Shown one piece after another: positions 8,090 through 15,495 of a stretch of 64,000 nucleotides of DNA. The first letter of the stretch is position 1. Each line of letters begins with the position of its first letter. Location of the stretch: positions 1-64,000 of the forward strand of contig CBDCVQ010000006.1 of assembly GCA_965223165.1 (NCBI GenBank), written 5' to 3'. The translations under genes and the position numbers were made by a program. The stretch comes from JABDMH01 sp965223165. GTDB taxonomy: Bacteria; Bacteroidota; Bacteroidia; Chitinophagales; Saprospiraceae. Under the pieces are notes generated by a model. It was not told the origin of the DNA, did not search any database, and saw only the letters and a list, made by a program, of their open reading frames with translations.

Positions 8090-11039
8090 GGTGGAGACTG
8101 GTTTTGATCTGTAAGGTAACGAGGGTCCCGGCAATTTCGCCGTTTTCATATATGTTTTTTAGGGAGACCCATTGCTTGTCACCCTCATTGATCAGCTGCA
8201 GCCGTTTTTCCGACAGGCTAATGCCCACCGATCGATGCGGGCTGGGCTGATGCTGTCGGTGCTTTCCTCGATGCTGGAGACCGGGTCCATTATCTTTGAC
8301 GGTGACTTGGAGATAGTCACCTTTATTTTGAAAGTCTATGTCTATCCGTACGTGTCGCCCATGCTCAGACATGCCATGCACGATCGCATTTTCGACGAAG
8401 GGCAACACAATCATCGGGGTGACGTAAGTCGTCTTTTGGTCGATCTGCTCGGAGACCGAGAGCGAATATGCTAGCATGGGCGTGCAGCGCATCTTTTCCA
8501 GTTCGAGGTAATTTTTGAGCAGGGCCACGTCTCGAGCAAAGGCAATTTGTTCGTCCAGCGAGGCATCCAAGCATCCTCGAATCAATCGGGCAAAACGAGC
8601 CAGATACATGTTGGCATCTTCCTCCCGGTTGTGGTTGAAAAAACTCTGGATCGAATTCAAGCAATTGAAGATAAAGTGCGGATTCATCTGCGCACGCAGC
8701 GCGGCGCCGCGCAAATTTTCTATTTCCGAGTGAATGAGCTCTTTTTGGCGTTGACGACTGCGCCGCCAATATTGCCATGCGGCTCCCAGGGCAACGATAG
8801 CCAACAAGCCCAACACATAAAAAGTCGTGGTCTGGTACCAGGGATAGCGGATCTGGAAATGTCGGTAGGTGCTGGGACTCCAAAAACCATTTTCATTTTG
8901 CGACTGCACTTCAAATTGATAGGTGCCGGGTGAAAGCTTGGCGTAGTGAATGTTGCGCTCCATAGTCTGCGACCAATTGTCCTGGGCATTCAAGCGATAG
9001 CGGTAAGGAATCTTCCCAAATTGCTTGTAATTGATGGTCAAGAATCCAATGGAGATGTTATTTTGATGATGCTTCAACTGGGTAGCCTCCGAGGGCAAGT
9101 CATTCACGGTGAACCTATTTATCATAGGTGGCCTGGAGGTGCTGTCGATAGGTGGGTCGACCCACTTGACGAGCCCCTTGGCGGTACATAGCCAGGGCTG
9201 TCCCTCGTAGCTCTTGATCTGGTAGATCTCGTTGGAGGGCAGGCCATTACCCATAGTATAGGTCCGCACCTCGGGCACATCATTTTCGTCGAGGGTCATG
9301 CGGCTCAGGCCATTAAAGGTGGCAATCCAGGCGATGTTGTTTTCGTCGACATGCACATCTTCGATCATATTGGATGCTAGGCCATGATCGGTATTCACCT
9401 CAATGATTTGGTCATTTTTCCAGATGATCACGCCTCGGCCTTTGGTGCCTAGTATTAGATGTTTTCCATCGAAGGCATCAATGTCCTCGATGCGATGGTG
9501 AAAGGCGGGGTGGGAGATGTCTACGGAGACTAACTGGTCTGGCAAAGCTTGAACAAGGCCTCTGTTGGTGCCGCCCCACCGCTGACCAGATTCGTCCACG
9601 AACACTGCAAATAGTCTTTCACAAGTACCAAAGTCTCGGCAGTCTTCGACTACCGTACGTGCAGATGGGTCAACCACATAATGCATGTACCCCCTCAGCA
9701 TCCACAGGTGCCGAGCAGTCTTGTCATAATGGTATTTCTGGCATCCGAATCCCACATAGCCTTCGCCCGTGGTAATCCTCAGATTCCTCTTCCCACCTAC
9801 GTAGAACTCATTGTCCGCCCACAGCGTTTTGTTTTGCGAATCATAAAACAGGTCAGGGTTCTCGCTGGTTGCGTGGAAGCTTGCTGAATGCAATGACCGA
9901 ACTGCCATTGTACCTTGGTTAAAGTGGAATAGATTGCCGTCATCGGTCCCCGCGAAGAGTTCGTTGGCTGATTTGTGGGCAATTGATCTGACGAAATCGG
10001 ACGAAAACCCTACATCACGGCCGAAGGTCGAAACATTCTTATTTGAGCAATAAAATACCCCAGACTCATGACTGGCGGCCCATAGACCTCCACTACGATC
10101 TAGATAAAGGAATGTAATGGTCTCATGGGACAGCAGGGACACAAACTTGTCCTTTTCTACATCTGCAATTTGCTCATAGTAGCGTATACCCAGACCATGG
10201 GAAAGACCCGCCCACCATCCAGTTGGCGAACCTTGGATAAGATCCAGAATCATATAGGGTGTTTCCTTTATCCAATGGAGACTATCTCTCACCAAGTATA
10301 AGGATGCGCCTCTGGTGCAGACCAAAATCTGTGAGTCAGGCAACCCATAAGCTCTTCGCCCAGAAGCCAGCCTCTTGGGTATGCCTACCGAGGACTGTAT
10401 GCTGCGTTCGTCAAAGAGAAATTCCAGGGGTCTTGAATGCGTGACATGGGTGGGGAAAAAAGTTCGAGCGCCCTGGCACTGGTTATTTACAACCAGACAG
10501 GCATTGGAATCGCGGAAGATCAATATGGATTCTGGTGTTTCGCCCTTTACCAATCTGCTGTCACCGGTGGAATCGATCTGTAATAGTCCACAACTTGTCA
10601 ACTTGATATATGCTGTTTTGTCTCTTGCGAGGGCGACGAGCTTGGCATCAACGAACTGGGATCGATGTGCATCAATCACATGATTGTGCGCATATGGCAG
10701 CAGGGTGTCACCGGCCAATTGATAGATAGGTCCGTTCATTGTACTAAACCAGATGACACCAGACTCATCTTGAAGGATACTCAGAACCACATTATAGCCT
10801 AGGCCCTTGGTATGATCATAGACCTCGAAGCTATTACCATCGAAGCGGCATGCACCATTGTCCGTACCAAACCACATGAAACCATCGCGATCCTGTAGTA
10901 TGCAGTGAACCTCGGGACTAGGTAGACCATCATTCGTGCTGTAATTATGGAAGAAGGGATACGGCTGTTGGGCAGCGGCCGGCAAGGGCTGTAGCAAGGG
11001 AAAGAGAAGTGCGATACCTAGAAGGGGGGTGATGTTCAC
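8049..11039 (-). CDS. Propeller / Y_Y_Y sensor histidine kinase, LytS-YpdA type (copy 3)
   Basis: 996 residues: signal peptide (MNITPLLGIALLFPLLQPLPAAAQQ), periplasmic propeller region to about 630, Y_Y_Y domain (about 645-730), one membrane helix (about 738-757), H-box QMNPHFIFN (His about 788), N-box PFVENAIVHG (Asn about 884), and G-box KDNGPG. It is paralogous along its whole length to the gene at 2991, with almost identical central blocks (LILGTKGRGVIIWK, ASNMIEDVHVDENNIAWIATF). It is the first gene of a kinase-regulator-regulator operon on the minus strand. It is divergent from the DNRLRE gene at 11297 across a 257-bp gap that carries three 21-bp repeats. Confidence 0.95.
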   Translation of the reverse strand: MNITPLLGIALLFPLLQPLPAAAQQPYPFFHNYSTNDGLPSPEVHCILQDRDGFMWFGTDNGACRFDGNSFEVYDHTKGLGYNVVLSILQDESGVIWFSTMNGPIYQLAGDTLLPYAHNHVIDAHRSQFVDAKLVALARDKTAYIKLTSCGLLQIDSTGDSRLVKGETPESILIFRDSNACLVVNNQCQGARTFFPTHVTHSRPLEFLFDERSIQSSVGIPKRLASGRRAYGLPDSQILVCTRGASLYLVRDSLHWIKETPYMILDLIQGSPTGWWAGLSHGLGIRYYEQIADVEKDKFVSLLSHETITFLYLDRSGGLWAASHESGVFYCSNKNVSTFGRDVGFSSDFVRSIAHKSANELFAGTDDGNLFHFNQGTMAVRSLHSASFHATSENPDLFYDSQNKTLWADNEFYVGGKRNLRITTGEGYVGFGCQKYHYDKTARHLWMLRGYMHYVVDPSARTVVEDCRDFGTCERLFAVFVDESGQRWGGTNRGLVQALPDQLVSVDISHPAFHHRIEDIDAFDGKHLILGTKGRGVIIWKNDQIIEVNTDHGLASNMIEDVHVDENNIAWIATFNGLSRMTLDENDVPEVRTYTMGNGLPSNEIYQIKSYEGQPWLCTAKGLVKWVDPPIDSTSRPPMINRFTVNDLPSEATQLKHHQNNISIGFLTINYKQFGKIPYRYRLNAQDNWSQTMERNIHYAKLSPGTYQFEVQSQNENGFWSPSTYRHFQIRYPWYQTTTFYVLGLLAIVALGAAWQYWRRSRQRQKELIHSEIENLRGAALRAQMNPHFIFNCLNSIQSFFNHNREEDANMYLARFARLIRGCLDASLDEQIAFARDVALLKNYLELEKMRCTPMLAYSLSVSEQIDQKTTYVTPMIVLPFVENAIVHGMSEHGRHVRIDIDFQNKGDYLQVTVKDNGPGLQHRGKHRQHQPSPHRSVGISLSEKRLQLINEGDKQWVSLKNIYENGEIAGTLVTLQIKTSLHHDRAKTITEGSHH

Positions 11040-11136
11040 AATGCGGGCAGCTAAAGATTGGCAGCAAAAATATCGAAATAGGATTAACAGCCAAGGACCC
11101 TTATTTCGTCTTTATGCTGGGTCGGAGCCGGCTTCC

Positions 11137-11187
11137 CAGATTTTGGCCAGGGCTGTCCAGATGTTCATTTGTCCCAGCCAGATATTC
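11137..11187 (+). promoter_or_regulatory. 21-bp direct-repeat array (LytTR-type operator)
   Basis: CAGATTTTG (11137), CAGATGTTC (11158) and CAGATATTC (11179) are spaced exactly 21 bp apart. LytTR regulators typically recognise 9-bp direct repeats with 12-13 bp between them. The second copy contains GTTCAT, matching the GTTNRK part of the published LytTR consensus. It lies in the divergent region between kinase copy 3 and the DNRLRE gene at 11297. A weak -7-like TATCGTCA begins at 11221. Confidence 0.65.
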
Positions 11188-11296
11188 ACTTTCTCTTGAA
11201 AAGAGCTACAAGTTATCGACTATCGTCATGGCAAAGAGGAGAAAGTAAGTAGAGCTCCTTTTATTCTTTATTTCTAATTGTTTTCAACTTACCAAT

Positions 11297-12460
11297 ATGA
11301 TTTTTCTCAAAAAGACTATTAAGCATCAATACCACCCGGCTTACAGGATCTTACCGCTATTGGCCTTGCTGGTGGTGATGACTGAGCGATCCTGGGGTCA
11401 GACCAGGGATACGCTCATCCTTCAGCCTGATCCGGTGGCTGGCAAGGATGCTCCTATGAAGAACAAGTCACAAGATGCCGACACGAATTATGGAGACTAC
11501 AGTCTCTTGAGGAGCAGCGCCTGGACGGAAGGCGGTGTAGCTCGAACGTGGCATACGCTTATCGATGTGCCAGTTTATCAGACGCTACTCTCTACGGATA
11601 CGATCTATCAGGTCCAGGCCGTGTTCTACTATGCTTCAACAGCCGAGAACGGGGGGGATTATGGAGATAATGCCAGCAGAGTTTCTGTAATAACCGAAGC
11701 CTGGGATGAGGGCACAGCGACCTGGAATAATCAGCCGATGCACAACGATGACATCGCGGTGATCATACCTACCAACAACAGCTATGACTCCATCGTAGTT
11801 GATATTACACATCTGCTGGACACATGCATCCGCAACAGCCTACCATTTCACGGAATTTATTTGGAGTTGGTCACGCCCTCACCCTATCGCAGTATGACAT
11901 TTTCCTCCTCCGATGCGACCGATCCGCTGCGAAGGCCCAAATTCATTGCTATCTATGGTGACAATCCTGCGTCCACCTGCTCCGACGGCATCCAAAACGG
12001 CGACGAAACCGGCATCGACTGCGGCGGCAGTTGTACACCCTGCGGATCCGGTGGGGGCGGCAACGCCGGGGATGGAGATGATGACTGGGCCTTTCTCTCG
12101 GGCGATAGCCTGACGGACCCCATTTATCACTTGGGCAACGTGGCCATCGGCACGGAAGATCCCGGTACCTATCGATTGGCGGTCGACGGGGCGATCAAGA
12201 CACGGGAGGTGAAGGTCACCCAGACGGATTGGGCAGATTACGTCTTTGAGCCGGACTATCCGCTGATGCCGCTGGAGCAACTGCGCAGCTACATCGATAG
12301 CCACGGGCATCTGCCCGGTATTCCCACAGAGGAAGCCGTGAAGACCAACGGTGTCTATCTCGGCACCATCAACAAGAAACTCCTGGAGAAGATCGAGGAG
12401 CTCACGCTCTACATCCTGGCGCAAGATCGGCGGATTCAGATGCTGGAGCAGCGACAGTGA
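11297..12460 (+). CDS. Secreted DNRLRE-domain protein with fibre-like C-terminus (copy 2)
   Basis: 387 residues. The signal peptide ends near WGQ (about residue 36). The DNRLRE-type sandwich spans about 40-220 (PDPVAGKDAPMKN, ITEAWDEGTATWNNQP, RRPKFIAIYG). A short Cys-rich segment follows (CSDGIQNGDETGIDCGGSC), a motif seen in many Bacteroidota surface proteins, then a Gly-rich linker. The C-terminal module (about 265-387: DWADYVFEPDYPLMPLEQL, HLPGIPTEEAV, KKLLEKIEELTLYILAQDRR) is shared with the copies at 1740 and 14407. The gene is divergent from kinase copy 3 and follows a 21-bp array, so it is a likely target of that two-component system. The ligand is unknown. Confidence 0.85.
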   Translation: MIFLKKTIKHQYHPAYRILPLLALLVVMTERSWGQTRDTLILQPDPVAGKDAPMKNKSQDADTNYGDYSLLRSSAWTEGGVARTWHTLIDVPVYQTLLSTDTIYQVQAVFYYASTAENGGDYGDNASRVSVITEAWDEGTATWNNQPMHNDDIAVIIPTNNSYDSIVVDITHLLDTCIRNSLPFHGIYLELVTPSPYRSMTFSSSDATDPLRRPKFIAIYGDNPASTCSDGIQNGDETGIDCGGSCTPCGSGGGGNAGDGDDDWAFLSGDSLTDPIYHLGNVAIGTEDPGTYRLAVDGAIKTREVKVTQTDWADYVFEPDYPLMPLEQLRSYIDSHGHLPGIPTEEAVKTNGVYLGTINKKLLEKIEELTLYILAQDRRIQMLEQRQ

Positions 12461-12558
12461 GGTAAGGCCTGGACTCCAAGGTCTCGTGATAGTGGCTCCG
12501 ATCCTTCCAAGCCGTCCAGAGAGCGACGGGACGAACGATCGGAGCTACCCCTTTTAAC

Positions 12559-12627
12559 CGAATCTTCAGTGAGCTCAACCGAATATTCAATGTATGCCAG
12601 TGGACGAGCTTGGCTGCTGTATTTTCA
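12559..12627 (+). promoter_or_regulatory. Pair of 21-bp direct repeats plus -7-like box
   Basis: AACCGAATCTTCA and AACCGAATATTCA share 12 of 13 bases; their CGAAT cores start at 12559 and 12580, exactly 21 bp apart. TATTTTCA at 12620-12627 is 40 bp after the second core. Because the array ends only 6 bp before the first ATG at 12594, transcription would start after that ATG. This supports a downstream translational start near 12675. Confidence 0.6.
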
Positions 12628-12674
12628 GGGGTGCAGCGTGTTGTTGCGGTTTAAGTAAAATTACAGTCAGATCG

Positions 12675-13526
12675 GTGGACGATAGGAATCATGTATTAAG
12701 ACTCCAAAAGAGCATCGTTAGGGTTTGTGTCTCAGTATCCTTCGTATGCTTATGCTTCCAGCCCATGGCCCTAGTCGGCCAAAATCAGACATCCTATGTA
12801 GTGGCGGGAAGTGATGGGATTCACCTGCTCGATGGATCAGACATTAAGTCAGGACAAGTGACGGATATGACGGTGCATCTGCTAGCGTTTGCTCCTGACC
12901 AATCGGCGCTTTTTCAGGTGCACTTCATGACCGCACCCGATCCCGCATCAGAGATTCGCTTTCAGTTGACAACTCCGGCAGCGGGCAGCCATGTCTTGCT
13001 GCAAGGCACAACCCTGAAGGACGATCAGGGTAACCTGCTTGCGACGGAGATCACGGAGGGCCAGACCCTTCAGATCTACCGATGTGGAGGTGACCGCATT
13101 TACCGGCTGGATACTACGGAGGTCTACCGAGATCTCGTCGATCCTGTGGCGCCGGTGATCGGCTCAATGATCATAGAGAAGGGGGCGGGCGAACTGCTAC
13201 AGATCAGACTGGATAGCGCAACGGTCAGCCACTGCGAGCTCGTCACCACTGCCCTGGAGGAAATCCAGGTGGTGCCAGGTCTGGCAATCTATCCCAATCC
13301 CAGCGACGGCAACGTTTGGTTTGAGCTGGAGCATCTTGCGCTAGACTTTTCCGCACCCATTGATATGCATGTCATTAATGCTATGGGAGTGGTTGTCTTC
13401 GAAGAACTGGCCACGGCTGCTGCCCCCACCCGCCGACTTGGCCTAGGCCATCTACCGCCAGGCCCTTACTACTGCCGTGTACGGCAAGGCCCTAGGCACT
13501 GGGTCGGGCGAGTAATCCTTCAATAG
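12675..13526 (+). CDS. Secreted protein with T9SS C-terminal sorting domain
   Basis: The frame is open from ATG 12594. I prefer GTG at 12675 because the first 27 codons lie inside the promoter array, and because a signal peptide (residues about 10-35, ending ...FQPMALVGQ) then falls at the N-terminus. The body (about 35-200) has no domain I recognise; it is beta-rich. The last 80 residues are a type A T9SS sorting domain: LAIYPNPSDGNVWFELE, then HVINAMGVVVFEE, HLPPGPYYCRV, and WVGRVILQ. The product should cross the outer membrane through T9SS and be anchored or released. It is monocistronic with its own 21-bp repeat promoter, so it is a likely co-target of the LytTR regulators. Confidence 0.8.
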   Translation: MDDRNHVLRLQKSIVRVCVSVSFVCLCFQPMALVGQNQTSYVVAGSDGIHLLDGSDIKSGQVTDMTVHLLAFAPDQSALFQVHFMTAPDPASEIRFQLTTPAAGSHVLLQGTTLKDDQGNLLATEITEGQTLQIYRCGGDRIYRLDTTEVYRDLVDPVAPVIGSMIIEKGAGELLQIRLDSATVSHCELVTTALEEIQVVPGLAIYPNPSDGNVWFELEHLALDFSAPIDMHVINAMGVVVFEELATAAAPTRRLGLGHLPPGPYYCRVRQGPRHWVGRVILQ

Positions 13527-13529
13527 GAA

Positions 13530-13550
13530 CCCCCAGTCAAGTATAGGGGG
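13530..13550 (+). terminator. Possible terminator hairpin after the T9SS gene
   Basis: CCCCC at 13530-13534 and GGGGG at 13546-13550 can pair 4 bp after the stop codon. No T-tract follows, so assignment is weak. Confidence 0.3.
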
Positions 13551-13569
13551 CAGCACATCACTCCCGCAT

Positions 13570-13868
13570 CTACGACAGCGTCGCTACTCTGGCCAGGGAT
13601 GCCTCTTGGCGGTTTTGGCACGCCATCCAATAGAAAGAACCCCGTCTCATGCCTGTGTAGTGTAGCGACTCTATTGCCCCAGTAGGGAGCGACGCTGCAT
13701 CACCACTGACCACTTCGAAGCGCCGGACACTGCGGCGCCGGCGACCTTTGCAATTTCCCAGGTCATCCCATGGAATGTTCGACCATTCAGGCAGTGGGGT
13801 TGGAGCGACACATCGTCGTGCCCACTCGATTAAGCATCGGCAGATTAAGGGAGGGAGCGGTTTCCGTC
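13570..13868 (-). pseudogene. Possible relic of a T9SS C-terminal domain on the minus strand
   Basis: The minus strand is open for about 100 codons without a proper start and ends ...ASLPTGAIESLHYTG, then RGSFYWMACQNRQEASLARVATLS and a stop at 13570. The end aligns by eye with the T9SS tails in this window (HLPPGPYYCRVRQGPRHWVGRVILQ; LPSGTYFLNLHQGKRRWLGKVQVR): Leu/Gly, aromatic pair, Gln/Asn-rich turn, Gly/Ala-Arg-Val. No other domain is visible. The YPNP motif that normally opens the domain was not found, so this could be chance. Confidence 0.25.
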
Positions 13869-14028
13869 ACTGGGGTAGTGAAAGCTCAGGGCAATGACCC
13901 CGCGACGGTCCAGGTCGCAGATGGCTGCCCAGTGCCTGCATCCCTGTCACCAAGCACGAAAACCAACTGCGTGTGGGAGGATCGGGCCGAATACTCGTGG
14001 GCGGTTATTGTGCAGAAAAGACTATCGC

Positions 14029-14118
14029 CAGATTTTCGGTGCCCGGTACCGATTATTCGCTGGATGTGCCCGCATATTCATTTGCCCTGGTGCAACTGGC
14101 CGGCAATGGCTAGCTTGC
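14029..14118 (+). promoter_or_regulatory. Second orphan 21-bp repeat array
   Basis: CAGATTTTC (14029), CGATTATTC (14050) and CGCATATTC (14071) are exactly 21 bp apart. TAGCTTGC, a weak -7 box, begins at 14111, 40 bp after the third. No intact gene starts behind it before the next array at 14229. A transcript from here would run into the hairpin at 14183-14217, giving either a short RNA of about 90-100 nt or a vestige of a deleted gene. Confidence 0.5.
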
Positions 14119-14182
14119 TCATATTATTGATAAAAATTATATGTACGGCGAGATATATACAGGATTTAAGCAAAATAATTCC

Positions 14183-14217
14183 GGCTGGGATAGTCGAAAA
14201 ACCTCGATTCCCCAGCC
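14183..14217. terminator. Hairpin between two repeat arrays
   Basis: GGCTGGGA (14183-14190) pairs with TCCCCAGCC (14209-14217) with one bulge. An inner TCGA/TCGA pair (14194-14197 with 14204-14207) closes on a six-base loop. No T-tract follows. It could terminate a short transcript from the array at 14029 or insulate the next promoter. Confidence 0.35.
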
Positions 14218-14228
14218 ATCCATTTCAT

Positions 14229-14317
14229 CGAATTTCCTTGGAATCCCATCGAATATTCAATTTTTCCCAGCGAATTTTCATTCGGGTAATATCTATGCTC
14301 TTAAATGTCTAGGTTTG
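14229..14317 (+). promoter_or_regulatory. 21-bp direct-repeat array with perfect -7 box
   Basis: CGAATTTCC (14229), CGAATATTC (14250) and CGAATTTTC (14271) are spaced exactly 21 bp. TAGGTTTG at 14310-14317 matches the Bacteroidota -7 consensus TAnnTTTG exactly, 39 bp after the third repeat. This is the clearest promoter in the window. It heads the DNRLRE gene at 14407 and possibly the adhesin and RHS genes behind it. Confidence 0.7.
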
Positions 14318-14406
14318 ACTTGAAATCATGAGGGACGATGGACTAATTTCGCAACCGTGATTCTGGAATTATCACGCATTTGTATCAAACTTTTAAACTG
14401 TAGAGG

Positions 14407-15375
14407 ATGAAATTATTGAATTCTAGGCTGGTTAACTGCCTGTTGTTCGTATGTGTACTACTGAAGATGGATAGTGAGGCCCAGGTGTCAATTCAACTGG
14501 ATCCTTCACGGGATACGTACATAAATTCTTCAAGTAAGTTTGCACGGGCTGGATCAAGTACAACCTTGAGATTGGGTGTGCCTACTTCATACCAAAAATA
14601 CCAGATACTGGTGGATTATGATCTGGAGAGTTACCTCAACACCGAATATCCTCTCTCCAAGGCTGAGTTGCTGATCGAGACTGATGCCTGGCCTGCAGGA
14701 TATATTAGCACGAGACTCATTTCTGAGGACTGGGATGAGTACCGAGTGAATTACTATGGTCGGCCAGCCAACTATCCAGATCTGGAAGTCAGTGACGTGG
14801 TGACACCCGAGGGCTATCGATCTTTGGATGTCACGGAATTGGTCCTAGAGTACCTGAACAATCCCAGCTCTTACTTCGGATTTCTTGTCTTTAAGAGCAA
14901 CGGATACTACGGCTACATAGAACTGGGTTCAAGAGAAAGTAGTTCACTCCCGCCAATCAAGCTACAACTTGAGTTCGACATAAGTGGACTAATTACAGGG
15001 GGCGGCAGTAGTCCCTGGCACACGAACACTGAAGGTATCTACTATGCTGATGGAAATGTGGGGGTGCGGACTCCCGCTGATGGAACCTACGCCTTGAAGA
15101 TTGATGGCACGGTAAGAACAAAAGAAGTCAGTGTTTCTCAAGATGGCTGGGCTGACTACGTCTTCCAACCCAATTACCCCCTCATGCCCATCGACCAACT
15201 GAACAAATACATCCAAGAAAATGGACATCTGCCCAATATACCTACAGAGCGTGATGTGAAACACAATGGCATCTTGCTCGGTGAGATAAACCAGAAGTTG
15301 CTGGAAAAAATTGAGGAGCTGACACTATACATCATCCAGCAGGATAAAAGAATCAAAAAATTAGAATCCCAGTGA
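14407..15375 (+). CDS. Secreted DNRLRE-domain protein with fibre-like C-terminus (copy 3)
   Basis: 322 residues. The signal peptide ends before QVSIQLDPS (about residue 25). The DNRLRE-type domain (about 27-195: DPSRDTYINSSSKFARAGSSTTLRLG, LISEDWDEYRVNYYGRP) is more diverged than the other two copies. There is a short Gly/Ser linker. The C-terminal module (about 200-322) keeps DGWADYVFQPNYPLMPIDQL, GHLPNIPTERDV, GEINQKLLEKIEELTLYIIQQDKR. It is preceded by the best 21-bp array and followed after 120 bp by the large T9SS protein at 15496, so the two may be co-transcribed. Function is inferred as a cell-surface or secreted fibre protein. Confidence 0.83.
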   Translation: MKLLNSRLVNCLLFVCVLLKMDSEAQVSIQLDPSRDTYINSSSKFARAGSSTTLRLGVPTSYQKYQILVDYDLESYLNTEYPLSKAELLIETDAWPAGYISTRLISEDWDEYRVNYYGRPANYPDLEVSDVVTPEGYRSLDVTELVLEYLNNPSSYFGFLVFKSNGYYGYIELGSRESSSLPPIKLQLEFDISGLITGGGSSPWHTNTEGIYYADGNVGVRTPADGTYALKIDGTVRTKEVSVSQDGWADYVFQPNYPLMPIDQLNKYIQENGHLPNIPTERDVKHNGILLGEINQKLLEKIEELTLYIIQQDKRIKKLESQ

Positions 15376-15495
15376 GTACTCGCTAGGAAGTTTTCCACTA
15401 CTGCGCTTCTCCTGATAACACCTGTAGCTGCGCGCTGAGGAGCATGGGAGAGGAGTGCCCTGTATGCGACACAATAAAAGACAAATCGATTCACA

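Noticed and set aside
13770..14312. 180-codon plus-strand frame
   Set aside because: It runs through two regulatory arrays and a hairpin and has no domain or signal peptide.
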